Shown here: piece by piece, positions 37,381 through 47,600 of the stretch
Position numbering within the stretch: the stretch's first letter is position 1
How the letters are laid out: each line of letters begins with the position of its first letter
Assembly: GCA_016748015.1 (NCBI GenBank)
Contig: JAAOMT010000523.1
Location: 378,935-442,934, forward strand
Reading direction: 5' to 3'
Source: Geosiphon pyriformis
Taxonomy: Eukaryota > Glomeromycota > Glomeromycetes > Archaeosporales > Geosiphonaceae
Length of the DNA: 64,000 nucleotides
Notes under the pieces: model-generated
What the model saw: the letters and a program-made list of their open reading frames with translations, nothing else
The model's database searches: none
What the model was told of the DNA's origin: nothing
Made by a program: the position numbers and the translations under genes

Positions 37381-37608
37381 ATGGCTTTTGGCAGCAATTT
37401 TTATTGACAATAAAAAACAGCTATTTTGGTTGATGTTTACCAAGAACAGCCAAAAAAATTACAAGCATGATTTGTAATAATGTACGATTGAACTTTTAAA
37501 CTTTTGATAGTACAAATGTGATTGGCTTTTGGACTTGCCACCAAGAACAGTCAAAAGGGGTCACAAGCATAACCTGTGATATTATACAATTGGCTTCTGG
37601 CACCAATT
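37381..37608. repeat. Imperfect tandem repeat
   Basis: 'TGGCTTTTGG' or 'TGGCTTCTGG' occurs at 37382, 37522 and 37591, and a longer unit beginning 'ACCAAGAACAG' occurs at 37439 and 37540 (about 50 bases each, roughly 80 percent alike). The array ends against the inverted-repeat arm at 37612. Confidence 0.6.
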
Positions 37609-37611
37609 AAT

Positions 37612-37741
37612 ATAGATCAATTAACGTAATTATTTTTTAAATTGACCTAAAGTGTGTCATATTTAAGATTCGTTAATATCAACATAAATTTCCAACGAAT
37701 CCTGATTGATTGATTGATTGATTGATGAAATGAGAAAATAA
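37612..37741 (-). repeat. Left arm of an inverted repeat
   Basis: The reverse complement matches 42884-43020, just upstream of the Dnmt2 gene, over about 130 bases. It includes an ATCA tetramer run, 'GATATTAACGAATCTTAAAT' and 'AATTACGTTAATTGAT'. The right arm has an extra stretch of about 25 bases. Confidence 0.75.
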
Positions 37742-38133
37742 CAATTCTTTTTTTTATTTAAAAGCCTTTTGATTGATTTAAAAAAATTGTTCGATATTTA
37801 AAAAATCAAAATAATATAAATAGATTTACTTGAATATTTAATAAGTAAAAATGAAAAATTTTCAGAAATAATAGAAAATATTCGTTAGCTTCTATTTCAA
37901 GTTGTTTAAAGCCATTTCTTTTATGCACTAAATTTGAAGAGCTCAAATTCAATTTTTCGGATTTATTAACCAAGCTCCCATATTACTCGAATAAAATTTA
38001 AAATATTTAAAATATTTGAGATTCTTAAAATGATATAATAAATGTTAAACAAAAAGATAATTCTAAGACTTTTTGATATTCATATTTAAAAAATCAAAAA
38101 AAATGGTTATGGTTATTTTAACAAGCATTATAT

Positions 38134-38721
38134 TTAGCGTCTGATAAATTGGCTAATTCTTAGCTTTTTCTGAATAATTTCTCGTTCATTATTTAAGATA
38201 TAACGCTGGTAATGAATATTCTGTTGCTCTCTATTTAAAATTCCTTCTCTTAAATTTAATAAGCGTTCAGATAAAACTGGGTTAGGATTTCATTGGGAAT
38301 CTAGGAATTGGTTAAATTGACGAGTATGATTTTCCATATCATTAAAGATGTGATGATTATTTTGTTGTAATGTTTGGGGAGGATTATTTATAATTTCTAA
38401 ACTTGAACTTGATTGAATATTATTTGAATTGGGAGGTGCTTGCTTTAAATCTTGTGGATTGTATTGCTGGTTTGGATAAATTCCAAATACTGTATGTGCT
38501 GGCAGGTGGCTTTGAGAGTGGTTGAATGAGGAAGTTGAGTTTGGATCATCCAAGCCGTTATAATTTGAAGATTCAAAAATAATTTTTTGTTGGTCGTCTA
38601 CGAAATCGTTATGATAATTATTATAAACTTGCGGATTCATTTTTATGTCAGAAAAGTTAGGATAGTAAATACTAGAATTATGAAATTTTCGAAGATATTG
38701 CTTAAAATCAGAGTAAGTCAA
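38134..38721 (-). pseudogene. Q/N-rich ORF of unknown function with one stop
   Basis: Opens at TTG 38721 (no ATG, so an upstream exon or truncation is likely) and reads 143 codons to a TGA at 38290-38292. The same frame then continues 51 more codons to TAA at 38134-38136. In copy B the codon at the TGA is CGA (Arg), so the stop is a C-to-T change or copy A has a shorter protein. The first part is rich in Asn, Gln, Ser and Pro; the part after the stop is charged and probably helical ('LSERLLNLREGILNREQQ'). I do not recognise the family. The mRNA could still give a truncated protein. Confidence 0.5.
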
Positions 38722-39204
38722 TTATTTAACAAGGTTTATTAATATTGGAAAATTACAAAAAGTGGCTTTTTAAATACTTATTTTTTAGGAAACTCAATTT
38801 CTTGTTTCATGAACAGGACAATGTTACAAATTCTCATCTGATTTTCAAAAGAGGTAATTTAATGTTGATCCGTAACTCTAAAATTTGTAATATATCATTT
38901 AAAAAAGTTCATTTCAGAAATTTTGGGTTTGAAAATTCTGAGCTTGATTATTTTCAACGCTTTTCCTTGTGAGTTTGTAACCTTAATTGGAAGAAATCTT
39001 TATGATTTTCCCATTACAATCAAATAATTGTGAAAAATACAAATCAATAAGTTCCTATACGTTAATTTACATACCCAACTATTTATTACCATATTTCTAT
39101 TATGAAATAATAACAAAAATCAAGTCGGTTGTAAAGGCTACAAAGGAAAAGTTTTTTTTTCATTTTTTCATTTATTTATCCCCAATTACTGTTAAATAAT
39201 TTTA

Positions 39205-40244
39205 CCTTAATCATAATAATTTTTTTAATCACAACACATTTTTTTTCAATGGGATTTAAAAATTTTTTTTTTTGTTTGATTAACTGCGCATTCTAACCAA
39301 TCTTCGATGATTGGAGATTGCCTAATAATACTAAATCATTTAGCGAATCATATTGTTAGGAGAAATTGATCCTCAGCAAGTTATGTGAACTAATTTCCAA
39401 CTCTTCAAGATATTTCACAATGTTAGATAAATCATCTTGTCTTCAAAATGATTATATGTTTAAAAAAAAAAAGGCCTCATTCATAAGCGTCCCAAAAAAG
39501 CGAGGAAATTTTTTATCCTAAACAGTTTCGATGAAGAATTCTCAATACGAAAAAGTAAACAACCATTAAAGGACTAGAGCATTTTGGCTGATCATCCAAA
39601 AACTTCTAAAATTTAGGTTTTGCCAGTTTTTCTGTTATTGTCCACAAATAACACTCGTGGTCTTTGGTTCATTGGAATATGCATCCAATGTTGTTTTGAT
39701 ATAAGGAAGATTGCATTTCGGAATGGAGCTGCATATCTCGAAAATCCTTGTTCTATTTTTAAAAATTGGTTCTTGACGTAATTAGAAATAATCAAAAGAC
39801 AACATCAAAAATATTGTACATTCATTTTCACAAAAAAAGATTTTATATAGTTATATCTATGGTTTTAAAATAATTCTTTCCGAATATTAAATGTCTTGGC
39901 CCCTTTTTTATAGTAGGACATATTGAATCGATTTTTTATTGGATAGAGACCATATAAAATGACGGCTTTCAATTAATTCAATAAAACCTTTGGCTAATTT
40001 TCTCCTTTTTTGTTAATTAATATTAAAACTATAAAAATGGGTACAATTTTAATTTGTTTGTTTTTTACTGGGCACCATTTGTCGATCAACATATTTCAAC
40101 GTGACCACACGTTAACAAAAGAAAAAGTATTTTCCAAAGTCAAAATTCTTAGGGACTAAAAGCCCGGTTTTCAAATTTAAATCTTAATAGATTCTTAGCT
40201 CAAATAAATAAATTTTTCCAAAATTCAATTAATGGCTTTTAAAT
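39205..40244. other. Non-coding block shared by both duplication copies
   Basis: Matches 62400-63550 in copy B with small insertions and deletions. Short minus-strand text such as 'IVKYLEELEISSHNLLRINF' (near 39.4 kb) and the frame at 39613-39795 may be remains of a gene, but no continuous frame exists in either copy. Confidence 0.5.
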
Positions 40245-40499
40245 GACTCTTTTCTTTCCGGAGAAACTTTATTTCAGAATCAGTTCATTTTCATTGTTTT
40301 AATAGTTAGAAATATTATTATTTGAAAATGTAATTTTCTCGTAATAATTAATTTATTTCACGCGCTCTCATTGAAGTTACATCATTACAATAAGGGGAAG
40401 TTTTTCATGTTATTTATTATTGATAAAATTCATAAAACAGTTTCTAAAAAATGGTTTAATTAAACTGGTGTTATTGACTGACTGACTGAAATCCAAGAT

Positions 40500-41940
40500 A
40501 CAATGTGTTGCAAAAAAAATTGGACAGAAAAAAATAATCACTGTGCTTTATCCAATGCACCAAAAAATTTAAATTATATACCATCAAAAAGCTAAAAAGC
40601 ACATGATTTTATTAAAAAAATTTAGTATGATATTCTTTCCCCCCTTATTCGCAATTATCATCTTACAATGGTGTTTCATTGATCCCATTAACCCAATTAG
40701 GGTAGATCGGGGAATATCTCGCCACCTCTGATCACATTTCTGAAAAGGCTAGGGCTTTAAGAAATCCGAAAAGTTAGAAAGTTGTGAAAGCACACAATCC
40801 CTCATCTAGATTGCTTAAACGGATATAGATCGTCTGAAACTCCAATGTCATTGTCTATTGCTATTGCAAAAATATTCTTTAAATATCAAAAAAATATATA
40901 TCACTCTTCTTTATCAGTGATAGGCTATAATAACAAATTTAAATTAATTTCTTTGGCTCTCGCTTGTGTAAAGTTTACAGTGTGTTGCAAAAAAAATTGG
41001 ACAAAAATACACATCACAAAACTTGATACAGTTTAAACAATTTTAGTTAGTTTGTGGTGGTTGAATTAGAAAGTGAATGCTAAGATAAGTGAATAAATAT
41101 GATAAATTTTTTTCGTGCGTTTTACTAACAATTTTTTTAGAAATTTTCTTGCACAATGCTACCTTCCAAGCAAGAAACACAGTGCCAAACCTTATTATAT
41201 TTTTGGAATGAAGGGATACCAGACGCAACTGAAATAAAACAGCGAACAAATATACAACGCTCTACTATCTATAATATCCTTAAGAAACTCAAAAAAACAG
41301 GAATGGTGGAGCATGCGAATGGAAATGGTCGGCCGTGAAAAATTAAAGGAAATGTATCACGAACATTAGGACAATACCTCCGTCAAGATTCTTCAATATC
41401 TTTGAGGGCTTTGAAAATAGAATTAGCAAAAAGAATGTAGACGCTTCTCCTAGTACTATCCAAAGGCACTTAATTAATCATGGATATAAAAAAGACTTGC
41501 CTTTGGCAACTCCAATGCTCACCAATCTCCACAAGGAAAATCGTGTAAAGTGGGCTCAAGAATATCTCAATGATAATTGAAAAAGAACTGTTTTTTCGGA
41601 TGAAACAGCTTTATGTCTATTCCGAAATACAGAACGTTGGTATAAAGGCCAGTGACCAACTCGTGCTATACCAAAAGATCGAACAAAAATTATGGCGTGG
41701 GGTGGTTTTTATGAGAAAGAAAAGGTAATTTTATTTTGTTTTACCCAAATAATGGATTCTAAGTTCTATGTAGAAATTATTCGTGAACATTTACCTGAGA
41801 TAAGAAGTTATAGCTTGGCCATCTAATAGTCCTGGCTTGAATCTCATTGAAAACTTATGCGCTATTGTGAAAAGGAATGTGGAGAAGCGTATACCCAAAA
41901 ATCGGAATTAGAACAGTTTATGAAGGAAGAGTGAGTATTC
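40500..41940 (+). mobile_element. Tc1/mariner-type transposon relic
   Basis: Two similar end-like sequences ('GTGTTGCAAAAAAAATTGGACA') lie at about 40505 and 40982. A transposase relic at 41157-41931 starts with a helix-turn-helix ('TEIKQRTNIQRSTIYNILKK') and goes on to 'VFSDETALCLFRN' (first Asp of the DDE set) and 'IMAWGGF'. It ends with 'WPSNSPGLNLIEN', a damaged form of the SPDLNPIE motif. Several stops and frameshifts make it inactive. Two ends in direct order suggest one copy inserted in or next to another. The relic runs straight into the Sel1 fragment. Confidence 0.8.
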
Positions 41941-42866
41941 AAAAGTCATTGAATTAGTGAAAAATATTCTTGCGCGCAATCAGAAAACACCTGAAGATTT
42001 GTTTGATTGCTTGAATGAGAAAAATTCACAATCTTTGATAGATACTTTTGGACAATTCATTTTAGGATGTTGTCATGATATTGGATTTGGTACTTCACAA
42101 GATCAAGGAAAAGCATTTGAACACTATTCAAAAGCTGCAGAGGCGGGAGATATAGGTGCACAATACAGTCTTGCAGTTTATTATGCTAATGACAAAGGCA
42201 CGACAAAAAATTTAGAAAAAGCATTTGAACTCTATTCAAAAGCTGCAGAGGCGGGATATACAAGTGCACAATAAAATCTTGCACTTTGCTATGTTAATGG
42301 AGAAGGAACGACAACAAATCCAGAAAAAGCATTTGAAATCTATTCAAAAGCAGCAGAGACGGGACATACAAGTGCACAATACAATCTTGCACTTTGCTAT
42401 GCTAATGGAAAAGGCACGACAAAAAATTCAGACAAAGCATTTGAACTCTATTCAAATGCTGCAGAGGCAGGAAATTTAAAGGCACAATACAATCTTGCAC
42501 TTTGTTATGCTAATGGAAGTGGAACGACAAAAAATTTAGAAAAAAGCATTTGAACTCTATTCAAAAGCTGCAGAGGCGGGACATTGAAAGGCACAATATT
42601 ATCTTGCAATTTGTTATGCTAATGGAGAAGGAACGACAAAAAATCTGGTAAAAGCATTTAAACTCTATTTAAAAGCAGCCGAGGCAGGATATAAAGATGC
42701 ACAATACAATCTTGCACTTTGTTATCAGAATGGATGGGGAACAACAGAAAATCTGGCAAAAGCATTGAAACTCTATTTAAAAACAGCGAAGGCAGGAAAT
42801 ACAATTGCAAAAATCAATCTTGGACTTTGTCTTCGTAGTGGGAATTTTAATAACATATTCTTATAA
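41930..42866 (+). pseudogene. Sel1-repeat protein fragment, broken
   Basis: After a leader ('LARNQKTPEDLFDCLNEKN') come about seven Sel1-like repeats of 36 residues, each near 'GTTKNLEKAFELYSKAAEAG'. Sel1 repeats form helical solenoids that hold protein partners, and in Rhizophagus they often follow a kinase domain. Here no ATG or upstream domain is seen; the frame comes directly out of the transposon relic. The frame has a TAA at 42272-42274 where other repeats have a Tyr codon, a one-base shift near 42540 (an extra A in an A run), and a further TGA after it near 42585. It ends with TAA at about 42864. The 108-base repeat units are very alike, so recent unit amplification is likely. It is absent from copy B. 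Confidence 0.82.
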
Positions 42867-42883
42867 ACAAAATCCAAAAACAA

Positions 42884-43020
42884 TTTTTTCTCATTTCTAT
42901 CAATCAATCAATCAGAATTCGTTGAAAATTTATTTCTAATTAATACTTCACATAAAAATACCTGCTGTTGATATTAACGAATCTTAAATATGACATTTAT
43001 AAATAATTACGTTAATTGAT
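42884..43020 (+). repeat. Right arm of the inverted repeat, upstream of Dnmt2
   Basis: Pairs with 37612-37741 in opposite orientation, and with 63561-63702 as a direct copy in the second segment. It lies about 105 bases before the Dnmt2 ATG and so probably overlaps its promoter. Confidence 0.75.
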
Positions 43021-43126
43021 AAAAATGGCAAATCTTTGATCAGAAAATATGGATGATCGACTTTTATAAAAATACTTGAAACCGTTTTTCATCAATTTGA
43101 TGTTCTTTACTACGTTGCAGAAAAAA

Positions 43127-44955
43127 ATGGCTGAAAACCTAGCCAAATCACAGAGGCCAAGAGTAAGATGTATTGAATTCTTTAGTGGAATTGGTGGCCT
43201 GGTTTGTTTTATTTGAAATCTTTTTTTTTTTTACTTATTTATTAGAGTTCTTTTCACTCTCTCTATCGTATTAAAAAAAAATTAATTTTAATTTTGATTA
43301 GCATTATGGTCTTAAAGCAAGTGGGGTTCAAGCACAAGTTGTAGCAAGTTTCGATATGAATCTAGTGGCAAATTCAGTTTACAAACATAATTTTGGAATG
43401 TCACCAATTACGGTAGTTATCAAGCTAGCTTAATATCTATTACTACGATTTGGCTAAAAGATTGTATTTTTAGACAGCAATCGATGTGCTTAAAATCGAG
43501 GATATTGAAAAGCATGACGCAAACTGTTGGCTTATGAGTCCACCTTGCCAACCATATACAAGAGGAGGCAAAGGTTTAGATGACCAGGATACAAGAGCTA
43601 AAGCCTTACTCCATCTAATTGAAATTCTTCCACAATTAAATAAACCACCAAATTATGTGTTTCTGGAAAATGTTGTAAATTTTGAAGTAAACAATTTAAA
43701 AGTTTTGAATTTTGCTATGATGATGTCGAAATTTTTGAAAATTCAAATTTTGACTCCCTCTTTTGTTTTTCTTTTAATAAACATGTCAGAAGTCAAGATC
43801 TCGCCAAAAGCTTGTCACCCAACTTTCCAAAATGAATTATAATATTCACGAGTGTTTATTGACACCATTGCAATTTGGCATCCCTAACGATCGAAAAAGA
43901 TATTATCTCATGGCACGAAAGATATCCATCATAAACGATAAAGATACCATAGAAATGACTCCTAAATACTCTGAAACTGGAGAAATACTAATTACTTGGC
44001 CATTTAAATTCATGAACATATCAGATCCTGATGATGATACTCAACCTGATACTCAACCCACAATAGTTCCACCATCTAAACAACCATTATTCGAAATACA
44101 ACCATTATCAAACTTTTTACAACTCCAAGATTCAGAAAAGGAAAATATTTTTCAAGATCACCAAGTGCCCGAGAAATATATTTTAAAGAGATTCAATTTC
44201 AGATTTGGTATCGACCTTTTCAATCCTCACTTTTATGAACTTCAACCCAACCACTTCTATGAATATTTTTAATACTGATTTGTTAAATTTTTATCTCTTG
44301 AAAGATATTGTTCAACCATCATATCAAAGGTCTACTTGTTTCACAAAAGTGAGTATTTATAGAGGTCATTAAATTACAAGTTTAACTCTTATTAATCAAA
44401 TATATATTTTTTATGGAACATATTTAAGGCCTACGGTAGTCACCATGTATTTGGTTCTGGGTCTTTGCTTCAGACCAAACATATGGAGGTAACTCATATA
44501 AAATCTTTTTCCTGTCGCTTGACAACAAATGCATATCGAATTATTAAGCAGTTTCAAATCGTATGTTTCAGATCATAAATTACAATTTTTCAGATCCGGC
44601 CTCATTGCTTAAATTAGGTTTACGATTTTTTACCCCATCCGAAGTTGCTAGAATTAATGGATTTCCAATAAATCCAAATTCTTATCAGAACAACAACATT
44701 TTCTCGGATCCATGTTCAAATGAGAACCCGACTAAAGCAAAATCTGTAAATCCGAATAAACTTCCAATAGGCCTCGAAAACACAGATCGACCAAAAAAAT
44801 TTAATGCTGATATTATAGATTTTTCTTCAAATACTCCGGTATATTTTGAGTTTCCTGAGGATATTAACACCATTCAACGCTATCGATTACTTGGAAATAG
44901 CCTAAATGTTTGGGTTGTTGCAGAATTAATGAGATGTGTCTTATTTTTGATTTAA
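43127..44955 (+). CDS. Dnmt2-type tRNA (cytosine-5) methyltransferase
   Basis: Proposed exons: 43127-43201, 43302-43412, 43474-43686, 43790-44207, 44305-44348, 44429-44488 and 44572-44955. All have GT-AG introns and matching phases, giving 434 residues. Visible motifs are 'EFFSGIGGL' (SAM binding), 'SPPCQPYTRGG' with the catalytic Cys, 'ENV', 'QFGIPNDRKRYY', the Dnmt2-specific 'CFT' in 'RSTCFTKAYG', and 'RYRLLGNSLNVWVVAELM' at the end. Dnmt2 (Pmt1 in fission yeast) methylates C38 of tRNA-Asp; DNA methylation is doubtful for this family. It is about 40 residues longer than human TRDMT1, mainly from inserts before the CFT motif and in the target-recognition region. The key motifs are intact, so this copy looks functional. 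A second copy starts at 63811. Confidence 0.93.
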
Positions 44956-45900
44956 AATTTATCAACTTTGAAGTCAAAGCCAAAGCCATATCTATCCAAT
45001 TAAATTTTACTTCATTTGAATAATTTTTTCAAAAAGTACTCATTCATATGAATTGGTCTTTAGTAATTTTTCAAATACCAAGTATCGTATTCGATGACGC
45101 AATTATAAATATGAAAAAATTTTTCAAAAGAGCTCAGATCTTCAAGTTTGGATAAAATGAAAAATTGAGGACGGTTGTATATTCGGCAAATATTACATTT
45201 GAATGATTATTTAAACACAACATGAACTTCATTACCCATATATGCTTTACGTGTCATATACGTGAGAATAAAATGTGATTGTCTTTGCCAAAGATGTAGG
45301 AGTCGGTATGATGGTGTACTAATCCTAAAATGAAAGCCTTTCAAGTACAAGAAAAATAAGAGGGCCTATCTATCGACTTAAGAGAGTTTTAGTCATTTAA
45401 TGGGAGATAGAAAGAGGCTAGAGTGAAGGAATGAGGAAAGCGTACCGGAACAGATGAGAAATTGAAAATAAACGAGATACTTTAAAATCAACCTCTAAAG
45501 TCTCAAGAAAACGCGAAAAAGGTGATTAGTCTATCAAATGAATTTTCGTATAGATATAGGATGGATGATTGGTAAAATGTTCGTATGCAAGTTATTTAGT
45601 TTTTTCATTGACGAAACTTTGTTTTTTCGACTGGCTTCCCCTTGGTGCATTCTGCATTCTTTATTTCATAGTACAAAGATAAAATAAAATGATGTCGATA
45701 TGCCTAGAATTGAAATCTAAATGAAACCTGGAATATTTGGCAAAAAAATTCTCATTCATTTTCTTCCGGTAGCCGCTGTCACAAGTGTATACACTTGGCA
45801 TGTTTCTAAAAAGATTCTTTGAAAATGGAATTTAATTATTCCCGAAAACAGCAAGAGAACAATGAATGTTTTCTGACTACCTATTTACTCCTTAATGTAA
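44956..45900. other. Intergenic 3' of Dnmt2
   Basis: Moderate composition, with no credible ORF or RNA gene seen. Confidence 0.55.
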
Positions 45901-47600
45901 ATATATCTAAATAACTTTAAAAAATTATATAAATATTTAATTCCATTAATTAAAAAATTTTATTTGTTATAATTTTTATTTTGTGACAAAAATTTTAGAA
46001 TTAATAATAATTATTGTGTGTGATTTTTAGTTTAACGTTAATTTTAATAGATAGGATCATTATTGACAAAAATAAATAAACTTATAATATATTTTCATTG
46101 ATCTTTTTATATTTTTTTTGCTACGAATTATTCTTTTGAAATATCTCTTTATTTTAATATTTAACACTTTATATAAAGTCAAATTAGCTCATATTAAAGT
46201 TGTATTCTAGCTATTACATGGGTTTATTAATATTAAGACTGTTACTAAAAACAATATTAAGTTTTTTTGTATAATATTTGCATATTATAAGTTTTTAAAT
46301 ACTATTATTAAAGATTAAGCTTGTTTATATGCTTAAAAATTATAAATTTTAGTTTTATTTTTTTCTGTTTGTATGTTTGCCAATAACATTAAAAATATTT
46401 TTAAAGATTTTAATAAAATTGTTGCTATTAAATTGAAGTCCGTGGTTTGTAACAATATGTTATTATATATTTTAAAACTCTTAATTTGCTAACTTGCCTT
46501 TTTTCATTGGTTATTTTTGGTAAAAAAAAATATTAGAATTTTTTTTTAAAACCAAATTAATTAATTTTTTGGTTGTATAGCTTTTGAAATTCCAAATATC
46601 ATTGTTTAAATACATAATTAAATATGGTTTTATTCTCTAGTTATTTGAATTTAATTGTTGTTAAAAGTATTGTATTTTAAAAAAAAATTATATTTAATGG
46701 AAATTTCTGAATTTTGGCATTTTTATAATTGCCAAAAATTAAATTATTGGTTTCTGTCTGTAAAAACACTTTTTTGGTTTAATTAAAACCATTTTTAAAC
46801 TTTTTATTATGTCCAAACAAGTGTAGTTTTTTTTAAAGTGTTATATTTTTTATTCTAACTAAATATGTAGTTATTTTAATTTTAATAATTATATATTGCT
46901 ATTAAAATATTGATCTATATTTGATGTTACAATTTAACTTTTAAATTTAATATATTACAAGTAAATATTGCAGTCACTTTTTATTGTTTTTTTAAACAGC
47001 TTTTAATTATAAAAAGTCTTGAATATAATAATTAATATTTTAAAAAATTACAACTAAATTAAAATCAAATTCTGGATTTTTTTTCAATATAGTATGTTTT
47101 TAATTTTAATAATTATATGTTAACTTCTAAATATTTAAATTTAAATCTTTTAAACAATTACAATAGTCATTTATTTTGGGTTTAATAATTCAAATAAACT
47201 AATGTTTCTGAAATTAATAATTAAGCAATAATATAATTATTAGTTTTTAACAAAACAATGTAAAAAAATATTTTATTTATTAATTATAATTTGGTCAAAA
47301 CAAAATTATTTTAATAAATGTATTTAATTTAAGTATTAAAACTTATTTCATTATAAAATATAAAGATAAGCTTATTTTTTATACAAATTTTTTAAAATAT
47401 TTACAAATTTTTATTTGAACTGATTGAATTTTATTTGAACTACACAAAATTTTAGTTTAAATTGTTTCAAATTTATGCAAACTAAAATTTTAAACACTTA
47501 AAAGCAAACTGTATTTTTTATATTTTTATACTATCAAAAGCCAAAACACCATAAAAAAATTACTTATCACTTTTTTCTTTATTTTGTACACTTTATAATT
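45901..47600. other. AT-rich block without a gene
   Basis: T-rich on the plus strand with scattered TTGG and GCC remnants. It may be a further LINE relic but could not be aligned. Confidence 0.45.

Larger units (their letters stand above)
37770..44955. repeat. Segmental duplication, copy A
   Basis: The order here is Q/N-rich ORF, shared non-coding block (39205-40244) and Dnmt2. The same order recurs at 57345-64000. Matches are near-perfect close to Dnmt2 and weaker at the left end. Copy A alone holds the block of about 40245-42870 (Tc1-like relic plus Sel1 fragment) and 38722-39200. The right limit is not known, because copy B runs off the window. Confidence 0.8.

Noticed and set aside
37700-37730. 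Short regular GATT units that could suggest a CRISPR or regulatory array
   Set aside because: A plain tetramer microsatellite without spacers.
39613-39795. Minus-strand 60-codon frame
   Set aside because: The corresponding stretch of copy B has changed sequence and no conserved continuous frame, so it is not supported as a gene.
40685-40740. Short segment of higher GC that might be a tRNA
   Set aside because: No cloverleaf could be folded by eye and no T-loop GTTCRA sequence was seen.
44685-44873. Minus-strand frame in the last Dnmt2 exon
   Set aside because: Antisense shadow of the exon that ends with the conserved methyltransferase motif.
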